Shown: one piece after another, positions 33,794 to 42,324 of the stretch
Position numbering within the stretch: position 1 is the stretch's first letter
Layout: every line of letters starts with the position of its first letter
Origin: JAVBMC01 sp031552845
GTDB lineage: Bacteria; Verrucomicrobiota; Kiritimatiellia; RFP12; DVOR01
NCBI GenBank assembly: GCA_031552845.1
Contig: JAVBMC010000030.1
Span: 22,930-86,929 of the forward strand
Length of the DNA: 64,000 nt
Direction: 5' to 3'
Notes under the pieces: generated by a model
Told to the model about the DNA's origin: nothing
The model's database searches: none
What the model saw: the letters and a program-made list of their open reading frames with translations, nothing else
Position numbers and translations under genes: made by a program

Positions 33794-34989
33794 TTCTTCA
33801 CTTTGAGCTGCTCAAGCCTTGCAGTCTTCGGCAGCGGCCCGACCAATGGCGCCAGATAATCCAAAAAGGCCTGCGTCACATGATTGCCCTTCTGGTTGAT
33901 AAACTTCGTCGGCATCGTACGCGTCACTTTAGCCACACGCTTCAACGGCACGGTCACATACGTCACGCCATACTTCGTTCCGGCTTGGCGCTTGATCGCA
34001 ATCGAACCGCTTGCCACATCGCCCTTCAGCGCGGTCTTCACCGCCGTCACACCAACCTCATACGCCTCGGCTGCATCCGTTTCGGAAACAACTCCGACAA
34101 ACGAACGCTGCAGGTATCCGAACGTATCGGCACGCACGCGCTTCACATTCAGCTTACGCAAATGCGCCGCCAAGAAATCACCCAACGCACCGGTGCCGCT
34201 CAACTGCGGATTGCCGTGCGAATCAACCTCCTGCGAAAACTTCGCGCTGATCGAAGCTCCGGACTCGTCGCAGATTCCCTCAGCCACCGTCACCACGCAA
34301 CGGTTGTGCTTGCTCAGCACATAACGCACATCCGACGTAAAACGCGCCAAGCTGAACGGCACCTCCGGCAGATAAATCAAATGCGGACCATCATCCGGTT
34401 CCTGACGTGCCGCAGCCGAAGCCGCCGTCAAGAATCCCGCATGCCGTCCCATAATCACATCGATCTTCACGCCCAATAACGCGCGGTTATCCAAATCATC
34501 CCCGCGCACGGCGCACGCCACAAACCGCGCTGCACTGCCAAAACCCGGCGTGTGATCATTCTCCATCAAATCATTATCAATCGTCTTCGGAATATGAAAA
34601 CACTGCAAGTCGTACTTCGCCTTCTTCGCAGCCTCGCTGATAATATACGTCGTCTCCGCCGTATCATTCCCGCCGATGTAGAAAAAGTAACGGATTTCCC
34701 TGTGCTGCAGTACCTCGAAAATCTTCTCGCACTCAGCCGGCGTCGGTTTCTTCCGGACCGAACCCAAAGCCGAAGACGGCGTCTGCGCTACCGCCAGCAA
34801 AGTCTCCTCGGTTTCCTGCCGCAGGTCTATGAAGGTCTCGTCCAAGATACCCTGCACCCCATGCAACGCACCATAAATCTGATCGATCTTCGGCGATTTC
34901 GTTGCTGTTAACACGGCTCCCACCAAGCTCTGGTTGATGACCATTGACGGACCGCCGCTCTGGGCAATTAACATGTTACCTTTACTCAC
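33790..34989 (-). CDS. PPi-type 6-phosphofructokinase
   Basis: 399 residues from the GTG at 34989, chosen because AGGAGG lies 4 nt upstream and family members begin S-K-G-N-M. Motifs: AQSGGPSMVINQSL, IGGNDTAETTY (Asp at the position where ATP enzymes have Gly) and PKTIDND (Lys before TIDND). Both changes mark PPi-dependent enzymes. It uses PPi to phosphorylate fructose-6-phosphate reversibly. It is first gene of the operon that runs to 28504. Its promoter is at 35021-35049. Confidence 0.88.
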   Translation of the reverse strand: MSKGNMLIAQSGGPSMVINQSLVGAVLTATKSPKIDQIYGALHGVQGILDETFIDLRQETEETLLAVAQTPSSALGSVRKKPTPAECEKIFEVLQHREIRYFFYIGGNDTAETTYIISEAAKKAKYDLQCFHIPKTIDNDLMENDHTPGFGSAARFVACAVRGDDLDNRALLGVKIDVIMGRHAGFLTAASAAARQEPDDGPHLIYLPEVPFSLARFTSDVRYVLSKHNRCVVTVAEGICDESGASISAKFSQEVDSHGNPQLSGTGALGDFLAAHLRKLNVKRVRADTFGYLQRSFVGVVSETDAAEAYEVGVTAVKTALKGDVASGSIAIKRQAGTKYGVTYVTVPLKRVAKVTRTMPTKFINQKGNHVTQAFLDYLAPLVGPLPKTARLEQLKVKK

Positions 34990-35020
34990 GCTACCTCCTA
35001 AAACCACAACTAAAACGCCT

Positions 35021-35049
35021 ATTATACTCTTTTTGCACCGATTTGTCCA
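35021..35049 (-). promoter_or_regulatory. Promoter of the phosphofructokinase-to-thyX-like operon
   Basis: On the minus strand: TGGACA (35044-35049), 17 nt spacer, perfect TATAAT (35021-35026). The predicted start is near 35014, giving a 25-nt leader with a strong AGGAGG. Confidence 0.75.
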
Positions 35050-35146
35050 GAATTTACCCGCCCCCGAAAACCAAAATCACCCCTCGCACCTTAAAGAATG
35101 CAGTTTTAAAGGCTTTCAAACCACACCACTTCTGCGATGATGCTAC

Positions 35147-35399
35147 CACCGATACCTCATGAGTGGCAGCACCTATGGAGTATGAGGCCGACCTCTCACG
35201 GGGTATCGCTGATAGCAGGCGCGGATTGCAAGTGGCAGCAGATAGGATCTGTGAAGCCTCCGAGTCGTGGTGCGTGACAGCTCCGAGTAACGGTGCATTG
35301 CACGGAGCTGTACGGGACTACAGCTCGGAGGCCTCACAAAGGGGTACTCGGACGTGCATCGTTTCGGTACTCGGGTGTGTATCGTTCCGTTACTGGGAA
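35147..35399. repeat. Tandem 23-bp diverged repeat array E (about 11 units)
   Basis: Cutting the stretch every 23 bases from 35147 lines up recurring words. GTGGCAG ends units 1 and 4; CTCC followed by GAGT joins units 5/6 and 6/7; GGTACTCGG recurs at 35343 and 35366; TGTATCG/TGCATCG start units 10 and 11. Nested inverted repeats include a 14-bp arm at 35251-35264 with 35324-35337 (one mismatch) and ACAGCTCCG/CGGAGCTGT at 35277 and 35303. It shares GGTAC and CTCGG with array C. It ends directly at the A-tract of a terminator. The other bases of this 474-bp gap (35050-35146) show nothing I can name. Confidence 0.6.
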
Positions 35400-35400
35400 C

Positions 35401-35430
35401 AAAAAAGCGGAGGTGCTGACCTCCGTTTTT
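35401..35430. terminator. Bidirectional terminator below the esterase gene
   Basis: A6, then CGGAGGT (35408-35414), loop GCTG, ACCTCCG (35419-35425), then T5. It works for the minus-strand esterase that stops at 35464 and could also stop reading from the left. Confidence 0.85.
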
Positions 35431-35463
35431 GTAGACTCGTTGAAGCAGTTCTGTTTCGACTGC

Positions 35464-36243
35464 TTAGCGATGCTGGTCGAACAGCCAATTCAAGACGGCA
35501 TCGTCTTTATAGACGCGCGTCCAGACATCATGTCCCGCGCCCGGAAACTCCGTATAGCTGCATTTCCCGCCTGCCTTCTTCAACGCTTCAACCATAGTCT
35601 GTGAACGTCCCACCGGCACTGCCGTATCCATATCGCCATGGAATGTGCGAATCGGCAGGTTCTTGATCTTTTCCACGCAACTCACATCGCCGCCGCCGCA
35701 GATCGGCATCGCCGCCGCAAACAGCTCGGGTTCACGGCAGATGATGTCCCAGGTACCAAAGCCGCCCATCGACAGCCCTGTCACATAGACGCGCTGAGCA
35801 TCAATCGGCAGCTCTTTCAGCTTACCCTTCAACACTTCCAGCACCAATCCCAACTGCTCGCTCGGTAGTACCGGCAGCGTGTGCGCATCAGCCGCCCACG
35901 ACACATCCACCCATTTCTTACCCTGCGGGCATTGCGGCGCAATCAAGATAAACTTCTTCCCGCTGCGTTCTCCATACGCCAACAAGTCCGCCACCGCATG
36001 ACGCAGCTGTCCCTTGTTATCATCACCGCGCTCACCCGCACCGTGCAGAAACAACACCAACGGCACCTTCTCGCCATCCTTCAAATCCTTCGGCACATAC
36101 TGCCGGTAATTCAACGTCTTTCCCGCGCTGTTCGTGAATACACAGGCCGACTTCGGGCACAACACATCCGGCTTATCATCGGCGGCAAACGCAGAACCTC
36201 CAGCCAACACAAACCCGGCCAGCAACACATTCAAAAACTTCAT
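35464..36243 (-). CDS. Secreted alpha/beta-hydrolase (PHB-depolymerase/feruloyl-esterase-like)
   Basis: 259 residues from the ATG at 36243, with AAGGAG 8 nt upstream. Signal peptide 1-20 (GGSAFAAD). Hydrolase fold with VLFLHGAGERGDD (oxyanion side), nucleophile Ser in GLSMGGFGTW (~137), Asp in HGDMDTAVP and His in PGAGHDVW near the end. Similar exported phospholipase/carboxylesterase-like enzymes remove ester groups from plant polysaccharides, which would fit the locus at 2.5-17 kb. The substrate is unknown. It has its own promoter and terminator. Confidence 0.85.
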   Translation of the reverse strand: MKFLNVLLAGFVLAGGSAFAADDKPDVLCPKSACVFTNSAGKTLNYRQYVPKDLKDGEKVPLVLFLHGAGERGDDNKGQLRHAVADLLAYGERSGKKFILIAPQCPQGKKWVDVSWAADAHTLPVLPSEQLGLVLEVLKGKLKELPIDAQRVYVTGLSMGGFGTWDIICREPELFAAAMPICGGGDVSCVEKIKNLPIRTFHGDMDTAVPVGRSQTMVEALKKAGGKCSYTEFPGAGHDVWTRVYKDDAVLNWLFDQHR

Positions 36244-36280
36244 AACCCATACTCCTTCCAAAATCAACTGCAATGCCCGC

Positions 36281-36310
36281 AGTATAGCACGCCCCCCACA
36301 GGGAAGTCAA
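36281..36310 (-). promoter_or_regulatory. Promoter of the secreted esterase
   Basis: On the minus strand: TTGACT (36305-36310), 18 nt spacer, TATACT (36281-36286), with TGC as extended -10. The predicted start is near 36274. Confidence 0.65.
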
Positions 36311-36354
36311 ACCATTAACACCGCGCCTTTTCGCTTTCCGCAACACTTCGCATA

Positions 36355-36363
36355 TGCTATAAT
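36355..36363 (+). promoter_or_regulatory. Extended -10 promoter of alr, leaderless
   Basis: TGC (36355-36357) directly before a perfect TATAAT (36358-36363), then six bases and the ATG at 36370. The -35 region (TTTCCG at 36335-36340) is weak, which is common with extended -10 promoters. There is no Shine-Dalgarno. Confidence 0.68.
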
Positions 36364-36369
36364 AAGTAC

Positions 36370-37467
36370 ATGCACGAACCCATTCCCCGACGTGTCTGGC
36401 TCGAGGTCTCCTCGGCGGCGCTCATTGAAAACTACAATACCATCGCCCGCACGGTCGCGCCCTGCGCCGTCATGCCCATTCTCAAAGCCAACGCCTACGG
36501 CCTTGGCATGCTCCCCATCGCCCGTATTCTCGTTGAAGCCGGCGCCACCTGTTTCGGCGTGGCTGAACCCCACGAAGCCCTCCAGCTCCTCCCGCTCGGC
36601 AAGCCCGTCCAAATCCTCAGCACCATCCTCCCCGACGAAATCCCCGCCATGGCCGCCGCCGGCATCATCCTTCCGCTCACCGACGAAGCTACCGCCGCGC
36701 TCATCGCCGCGCAGCCCGTGCAGCCGCCCGTCCACATCAAAATCGACACCGGCATGGGACGTGCCGGCATCCACCAATCAAACGCGTTCGACACCATCAC
36801 CCGCATCCACAGCCACCACCCCAACCTCCGGCTCGAAGGACTCTACACCCACTTCCCGCAAGCCTACCGCAACGACCCCGCCACCCACGCGCAAATTGCC
36901 GCACTACGTTCCCTGCACTTCGCGCTTCATGCCCGCGGCATCCACATCCCGCATATCCATTGCGCCAACTCCGACGCCATCAATAACGTTCCCGACGCCT
37001 ATGCGCCTCCATTCAACCTTGTGCGCACCGGTCTAAACCTCTACGGAGCCTTCGACCAAGAAGGGCATCGTGCCATTGAGCTCAAACCCGTCCTGCAACT
37101 CAAGACCCGCCTTGCCGCCGTGCGCGACCTACCCGTCGGCATGACCATCGGCTACGGGCATACCTACAAACTCACCCGTCCCATGCGCGTGGGCACCATC
37201 TCCGCCGGATACGCCGATGGATTGCCCCTCGCCCTCTCCAACCGCGGCCAAGTCGACATCCGCGGAACCCCCTGCCCCATCCTCGGGCGCGTCTCCATGG
37301 ACTACACCACCATTTCACTTGAGAACATCCCCGACGCCCAACCCGGCGACGAAGTCACCTGCCTCGGCGGCACCGTCAGCGTTGAAGATTGGGCCAACCT
37401 CAAGAACACTCACCCCTACGACATCATTTGCTCCTTCGGCAACCGTGTCGAACGCCGATACATCTAA
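36370..37467 (+). CDS. alr: Alanine racemase
   Basis: 365 residues. PLP lysine K39 in PILKANAYGLG, phosphate-binding region GMTIGYGHTYK, second-domain catalytic Tyr in RVSMDYTTISL (~312), and the usual two-domain length. It supplies D-alanine for peptidoglycan. It is the first gene of a long + strand operon; DUF89 follows 8 nt later. The coding strand is very C-rich (line 36601-36660: 30 C, 10 G). Confidence 0.93.
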   Translation: MHEPIPRRVWLEVSSAALIENYNTIARTVAPCAVMPILKANAYGLGMLPIARILVEAGATCFGVAEPHEALQLLPLGKPVQILSTILPDEIPAMAAAGIILPLTDEATAALIAAQPVQPPVHIKIDTGMGRAGIHQSNAFDTITRIHSHHPNLRLEGLYTHFPQAYRNDPATHAQIAALRSLHFALHARGIHIPHIHCANSDAINNVPDAYAPPFNLVRTGLNLYGAFDQEGHRAIELKPVLQLKTRLAAVRDLPVGMTIGYGHTYKLTRPMRVGTISAGYADGLPLALSNRGQVDIRGTPCPILGRVSMDYTTISLENIPDAQPGDEVTCLGGTVSVEDWANLKNTHPYDIICSFGNRVERRYI

Positions 37468-37475
37468 GAATCCTT

Positions 37476-38342
37476 ATGCTAGCTACTCTCGATTGCCTTC
37501 CCTGCCTCGCACGTCAAGCCCTCTCCGGCGCACAAGCCTCGGCGCCCGATCTCGTTCTCCAAAAGCAGATCGTCCAGCACGCCTTGACGTTACTTTCCCA
37601 GGCCGACCTCACCCAACATCCCGTAGTCTACTCCATGCAGGTTTACGATGCGATTGCGGACCTCAGCCAACACCCCGACCCCTATGCGCAAATGAAGCGC
37701 GACTCCAACGCCCTTGCCCTCAAACTCCTGCCGCGCATTCGTCAGCTCATACAAGAATCGACCGACCCCTTGGGCGCCGCCGCTCATGCCGCTATCGCCG
37801 GTAACGTAATCGATGCGGGCGTCAACACCGGCTTCGACATCCAGCGTGATCTCGAACACATCCTATCTATTCCATTCGGGCTCAACCACCTCCCCATCCT
37901 CCGCGAACGCCTCCGCCCCGGCGTCAAGATTCTCTACCTCTGCGATAACGCCGGTGAGATCATCCTCGACCGCCTCCTCATCGAACAGCTCCTGACATTC
38001 GGCACCCACATCACCGCCGCAGTCAAAAGCTCACCCATTCTCAACGACGCCACGCTTGAAGACGCCCAAGCCGCCGGACTCCCCGGCCTCTGCGACGTCA
38101 TCGAGAGCGGCTCCGGCGTTGTCGGCATCGACTGGACCAAAGCTAGCCCTGAACTGCGCGGACATTACGAAGCCGCAGACATCGTCATCGCCAAAGGCCA
38201 CGGGCATTACGAATCCATGGATACCGAACAGCACCCCGGGCTCTTCTGCTTGCTCAAAGCCAAGTGCAACCTTGTCGCACAAACGCTCAACATCAAACTC
38301 GGCGACCTCGCCCTCGCCCACATCCCCACCCTTCGCTCATGA
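37476..38342 (+). CDS. DUF89 (damage-control phosphatase/ARMT1-like) protein
   Basis: 288 residues from the ATG at 37476. It begins LDCLPCLARQAL, the N-terminal Cys pair of bacterial DUF89. It continues with GNVIDAGVN, LYLCDNAGEIILDRLLIEQL and ADIVIAKGHGHYE, the Asp/Asn metal site. Family members are metal-dependent phosphatases thought to remove damaged sugar phosphates. The stop overlaps the next start (ATGA). Confidence 0.85.
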   Translation: MLATLDCLPCLARQALSGAQASAPDLVLQKQIVQHALTLLSQADLTQHPVVYSMQVYDAIADLSQHPDPYAQMKRDSNALALKLLPRIRQLIQESTDPLGAAAHAAIAGNVIDAGVNTGFDIQRDLEHILSIPFGLNHLPILRERLRPGVKILYLCDNAGEIILDRLLIEQLLTFGTHITAAVKSSPILNDATLEDAQAAGLPGLCDVIESGSGVVGIDWTKASPELRGHYEAADIVIAKGHGHYESMDTEQHPGLFCLLKAKCNLVAQTLNIKLGDLALAHIPTLRS

Positions 38343-39601
38343 AATACATTGCTTTAGTACCGTTTGCCGCCCTCACGTTAACTGCATTGGCCGATGATGC
38401 CGCTTGGCCGCAATTCCGCGGGCCTACCGGACAAGGCATCGCCGTCAGCACCAATCTCCCACTGACATGGAGCGAAACCAACAACGTCCGCTGGAAGACT
38501 CCCTTGCCCGGTAAAGGCTACTCATCGCCCATCATCGCTGAAGGTAAAATCTATCTCACCGCCGCAGGAGACGATAATCTCTCGCGCCATCTGCTGACGC
38601 TCGACCTCGACAGTGGCAAACTCCTCTCCGACCAAACCATTTACGCCTTCCCCTCCAACCAGCTGGAGATCATTCATGGCATGAACAGCGGCGCAACGCC
38701 CACGCCTGTTTATGAAGACGGCCGCCTCTATGTTACCTTCGGGCATCACGGCAGCTTCTGCTACGACACCCGCGCCAACAAGAAACTTTGGGAACGCACG
38801 GATCTCTATGTCGACTACTACGACGTCGGCCCCGCCAGCTCGCAGATCATCTACAAGGACAAGCTCATTTGGAACTGCGATGGCGCCGCCACCAATACGC
38901 AGTACGTCATTGCCCTCGATAAGCTCACCGGCAAGACCATCTGGCAGACCCAGCGTGTCTACATCAGTAACACCGTCCCGCAATACGCGCATGCCTCCTC
39001 GGTTCCGCTCGTCATCAACGTCGAAGGCAAAGATATCCTCATCAGTCCCGGCAGCCAAGGCGTCCGCGCTTACGACCCCGACACCGGCAAGGAACTCTGG
39101 AAGGCTATTTACGACGGCTGGTCAACCGTCCCCCGACCTATTTATGCCGACGGTAAACTTTTCATCGCCAGCGGTGTGACTGCGCCTCGCATGATGGTCA
39201 TCCATCCCACGCTCGCCCTCCAAGGCGACATCACCCAAACGTCCGCCGTGCTTTGGACGGCAAGCAAGGATGTTCCCGACATGCCCAGCGCCAACTTCTA
39301 CAAAGGTGAGCTCTACATCCTCACTAAGAACGCCCTCTTCCGCCGCAATGCCGACACCGGTGAAGTGCTCGACTCCATCAAACCTGTCGGACAATTTCTC
39401 TCGTCACCCGTCCTTGCTGATGGCAAGCTCTACATCTTCGCCCGTGGCAAACAATCCTACGTTGTCGGCGCTGAGTCTGGCCTGCCCATTCTCGCAAAAA
39501 ACACGCTCGATACCGGATGTATGGCAACTCCCGCCGTCTACAAAGACGCCCTCATCGTCCGCACCTCGGAAGCTCTCTATCGCTTGGAGAATCTCCAATG
39601 A
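38339..39601 (+). CDS. Secreted PQQ-like beta-propeller (BamB-like) protein
   Basis: 420 residues. Signal peptide 1-18 (TALADD), then WPQFRGPTGQGIA and repeated propeller blades (PLPGKGYSSPIIAEGKIYL, YDPDTGKELWKA, YNADTGEVLDSI-like RRNADTGEVLDS, LYIFARGK). This is the layout of secreted PQQ-repeat proteins common in Planctomycetes and Verrucomicrobia. No PQQ-binding residues can be assigned, so it may be a scaffold. It is joined by ATGA overlaps to DUF89 and lpxI. Confidence 0.82.
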   Translation: MKYIALVPFAALTLTALADDAAWPQFRGPTGQGIAVSTNLPLTWSETNNVRWKTPLPGKGYSSPIIAEGKIYLTAAGDDNLSRHLLTLDLDSGKLLSDQTIYAFPSNQLEIIHGMNSGATPTPVYEDGRLYVTFGHHGSFCYDTRANKKLWERTDLYVDYYDVGPASSQIIYKDKLIWNCDGAATNTQYVIALDKLTGKTIWQTQRVYISNTVPQYAHASSVPLVINVEGKDILISPGSQGVRAYDPDTGKELWKAIYDGWSTVPRPIYADGKLFIASGVTAPRMMVIHPTLALQGDITQTSAVLWTASKDVPDMPSANFYKGELYILTKNALFRRNADTGEVLDSIKPVGQFLSSPVLADGKLYIFARGKQSYVVGAESGLPILAKNTLDTGCMATPAVYKDALIVRTSEALYRLENLQ

Positions 39602-40452
39602 ACACTTTTGTCCCTGAAGAAATGCTCCTGCTGGCCGGTAGCGGCGACTACCCGGTCCAAGCCGTCCGCGGCATGCGGCTGGCAGGCGTCAAACGGATTG
39701 TCGTCGAAGGCTGTGTCGGCAATACGCCTCGCGTTTTGCGTCAGTTAGTCGACGAAATCAGACTCTTCCGCTTCGGCGAGTTCGAGAAATCTCTCGACTG
39801 GCTGGCTCAGCAAAACATCCGCCACATCATGTTGGCCGGACAAGTCAACCCGCTCTCTCTTTTCACGGCCAAGTTCGACCATCTCTCGCGCACGCTTCTC
39901 AGCAATCTCCCCGTCAAGAACGCCCATACCATCTTCGGCGCATGGACGGATGAAATCCAAAAGCGCGGGCTGAACATTGTTCCGGCCTCCTGCTTCATGG
40001 ATGAACATATCCCAGGTCTGGGCACATTGACCGAGCGCAACCCTGATGATCAGGAAATGCTCGACATCCAAACCGGCCACAAACTCGGCCTCTCCATCTG
40101 CGACCTTGATGTCGGCCAAACCATCCTCCTCAAGCATGGCATGATTCTCGCTGTTGAAGCTTTCGAAGGCACCAACGCCGCCATCAAACGCGGCGCCAAG
40201 CTCGGCGGCAAGGGTGCAGTCCTCGTCAAGGTCGCCAAGAACGGCCACGACATGCGCTTCGATATTCCCGTCTTCGGCATGACCACCTTGAAGCTCCTCA
40301 AACGCTGCGGCGTCACAGCCGCCGCCTACCAAGCTCATCGCCTCGTCATGCTCCAGCGCAAGCAAGTCATTGAAGCTGCCAACCGCTGGGGCATCACGCT
40401 CTACGGTATCGATAGCGGATTGCCCATAGCCCCAACCCGCCCCGCCAATTAA
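39598..40452 (+). CDS. lpxI: UDP-2,3-diacylglucosamine pyrophosphatase LpxI
   Basis: 284 residues. LpxI (DUF1009) blocks: LLLAGSGDYPV, IRHIMLAGQVN, a DEI and GLGTLTERNPDD region, LKHGMILAVEAFEGTNAAIKRG and the C-terminal FDIPVFGMTTLKLL. It makes lipid X plus UMP in lipid A synthesis at the inner membrane. Directly followed by lpxB (1-nt gap), as in many genomes lacking LpxH. A complete lipid A pathway implies an LPS outer membrane. Confidence 0.92.
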   Translation: MNTFVPEEMLLLAGSGDYPVQAVRGMRLAGVKRIVVEGCVGNTPRVLRQLVDEIRLFRFGEFEKSLDWLAQQNIRHIMLAGQVNPLSLFTAKFDHLSRTLLSNLPVKNAHTIFGAWTDEIQKRGLNIVPASCFMDEHIPGLGTLTERNPDDQEMLDIQTGHKLGLSICDLDVGQTILLKHGMILAVEAFEGTNAAIKRGAKLGGKGAVLVKVAKNGHDMRFDIPVFGMTTLKLLKRCGVTAAAYQAHRLVMLQRKQVIEAANRWGITLYGIDSGLPIAPTRPAN

Positions 40453-40453
40453 A

Positions 40454-41617
40454 ATGAGCGACTCCAACATCATCACCGTTTTCATCGTTGCCGGCGAAAT
40501 CTCCGGCGATATGTACGGCGCGCGTCTTATCCGTGACCTGCGCAAACTTGCACCGGAAACGAAGCTCAGTTTCCACGGCATCGGCGGTGATGCGATGCAT
40601 GCCGAAGGCGTTGAAATTCTCTACCACACCGACGAGATGGCAACCATGGGTTTCTGGGAGGTCTTTCGCAAACTCCTCTTCTTCCGTAAAGCATTCAAGC
40701 GGACCTGCGAACGGATTGAACGCCTGCGCCCCGATGTACTTGTCACTATCGACTACCCCGGCTTCAACCTCCGTCTCGGCGCTTGGGCGCACGCACACGG
40801 AATCCCCACCGTCCAATACATCTGCCCCAAAGTCTGGGTCTGGAAGAAGAACCGTATACCCAAGATTGCCGAAGCCTTCAACCGACTTCTCTGCATTTTT
40901 CCCTTCGAGCCTGCGCTCTTCGCTCAAACCAAACTGACGCCCAACTACATCGGCAATCCTCTCGTCGGCGAGATTAACGATACCCTCACCCAGCCCGAAC
41001 CTGAACTGCCGTGGCAAGGTTCCCCACGCGTTGCTCTTCTGCCCGGTAGCCGCGAAGGTGAAATCCGCCGCCTCATGCCCGTCCTCATTGAAAGCGTTAA
41101 CCGCCTGCTCCAGCAGCACCCGAACGCCTCCTTCATCATCCCCGTCCCGACAAAGCGTCTCAAGGAGATCATCCTCCGCGACTATCCCGTGCCGAATGCC
41201 GTCCGCATCATTGACGGCCAAGCCCGCTGGACGCTCCGCCAAGCCGATGCCGCCGTCGTCGCATCCGGCACGGCGACGCTCGAATCCGCCATCATCAAAT
41301 GTCCCACCGTGCTCATCTACCAGATGGCGCCTGTCACCGCCGCCATCTGCCGTGTCATCCTGCGCGACACTAAATATGTCGGACTGCCCAACATCATTTG
41401 CGATGCCCCCGTTATCCCGGAGCTCTTGCAAGAAAACTGCACCACCGACAACATCCTTGCCAAACTCATCTCTCTGCTGGACGCCGCCTCTCCTGAACGT
41501 GCCCGCATGCTGGAAGGCTGTCACACCATTCAAGAACGCCTCGGCACCCGCGATGCATCCCGCGAAGCTTCTGAAATCATTCTCGAGCTCGTCCGCGAGC
41601 ATCAGCCCTCCGCATGA
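40454..41617 (+). CDS. lpxB: Lipid-A-disaccharide synthase
   Basis: 387 residues. Family blocks: VAGEISGDMYGARL, GIGGDAMHAEGVE, VTIDYPGFNLRLG, YICPKVWVWKKNR, LLPGSREGEIRRL and ASGTATLESAIIKCPTVLIYQ. It joins lipid X with UDP-diacylglucosamine. The stop overlaps the next gene by 4 bp. Confidence 0.95.
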   Translation: MSDSNIITVFIVAGEISGDMYGARLIRDLRKLAPETKLSFHGIGGDAMHAEGVEILYHTDEMATMGFWEVFRKLLFFRKAFKRTCERIERLRPDVLVTIDYPGFNLRLGAWAHAHGIPTVQYICPKVWVWKKNRIPKIAEAFNRLLCIFPFEPALFAQTKLTPNYIGNPLVGEINDTLTQPEPELPWQGSPRVALLPGSREGEIRRLMPVLIESVNRLLQQHPNASFIIPVPTKRLKEIILRDYPVPNAVRIIDGQARWTLRQADAAVVASGTATLESAIIKCPTVLIYQMAPVTAAICRVILRDTKYVGLPNIICDAPVIPELLQENCTTDNILAKLISLLDAASPERARMLEGCHTIQERLGTRDASREASEIILELVREHQPSA

Positions 41618-42324
41618 AACGCTTTCTCCGTTTTTTACTCGGCATCCTGCTCCTGCCCCTTGCTTGGGCAGTCACGCGTGCGGTCATCCTGCTCGTTTTA
41701 GAAACCGCCACACGCACCTCCATCACCAATCTCCCTGCAATCATGCTGGGGACAGGTTTCCTCCTCTGGGCGTTGATCTACTCTTTGCTTCCGCCGCCGA
41801 CAAAAGCTTACATCTGGGGACACGAACTCACCCACGCCTTGTGGGGACTCCTCTTCGGCGCGCGCATTCACAACATACGCGTCAACGGCGGCAGCGGCAG
41901 CGTTACCCTCTCCAAGTCCAACATGCTCATCACCCTTGCTCCCTACTTCTTCCCCTTCTACACGTTCGTCGTTCTCCTGCTGCGCCTCATTGCCCACTGG
42001 GTGTTTCCGCAATACCCCTTGCAGCCGATGTGGATGTTTCTCATCGGCTTCACATGGAGCTTCCACTGCTGCTTCACCATCAACAGCCTGCTCATCCGCC
42101 AACCCGACATTCAAGAGCACGGACGCGTCTTTTCATGGGTCTTCATCTACCTGCTCAACCTGCTTGTCCTCGCGGCAGGCGTCCTGCTGTTGATGCCCGG
42201 CGTGCAATTCATGTGGTTTTGCGAAACCCTTTTACAGCTCACTGTCGGCAGCTATCTGGCGGTCTTTGCCACACTCGCGGCAGGTGCTAACAAACTTTGG
42301 ACTTGGTCAGGACTGCGCTTATGA
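41614..42324 (+). CDS. HExxH membrane protein (M50-like)
   Basis: 236 residues, ~6 membrane segments. GHELTHALWGLLFGARIHNIRV at ~69-90 gives the zinc motif HELTH on the edge of a membrane helix, followed by GGSGSV as in site-2-protease-like proteins. No clear second metal motif (NxxPxxxLDG) is visible, so proteolysis is uncertain. Coupled to lpxB upstream and the unknown secreted protein downstream by ATGA overlaps, suggesting an envelope role. Confidence 0.65.
   Translation: MKRFLRFLLGILLLPLAWAVTRAVILLVLETATRTSITNLPAIMLGTGFLLWALIYSLLPPPTKAYIWGHELTHALWGLLFGARIHNIRVNGGSGSVTLSKSNMLITLAPYFFPFYTFVVLLLRLIAHWVFPQYPLQPMWMFLIGFTWSFHCCFTINSLLIRQPDIQEHGRVFSWVFIYLLNLLVLAAGVLLLMPGVQFMWFCETLLQLTVGSYLAVFATLAAGANKLWTWSGLRL

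Noticed and set aside
35163..35604. Two open frames over the 35.2-35.6 kb gap
   Set aside because: They cross the 23-bp repeat array and the terminator and end in the antisense of the esterase gene. No protein family.
40394..41602. 402-codon frame antisense to lpxB
   Set aside because: lpxB has all its family motifs. The antisense product is acidic low-complexity sequence without domains.
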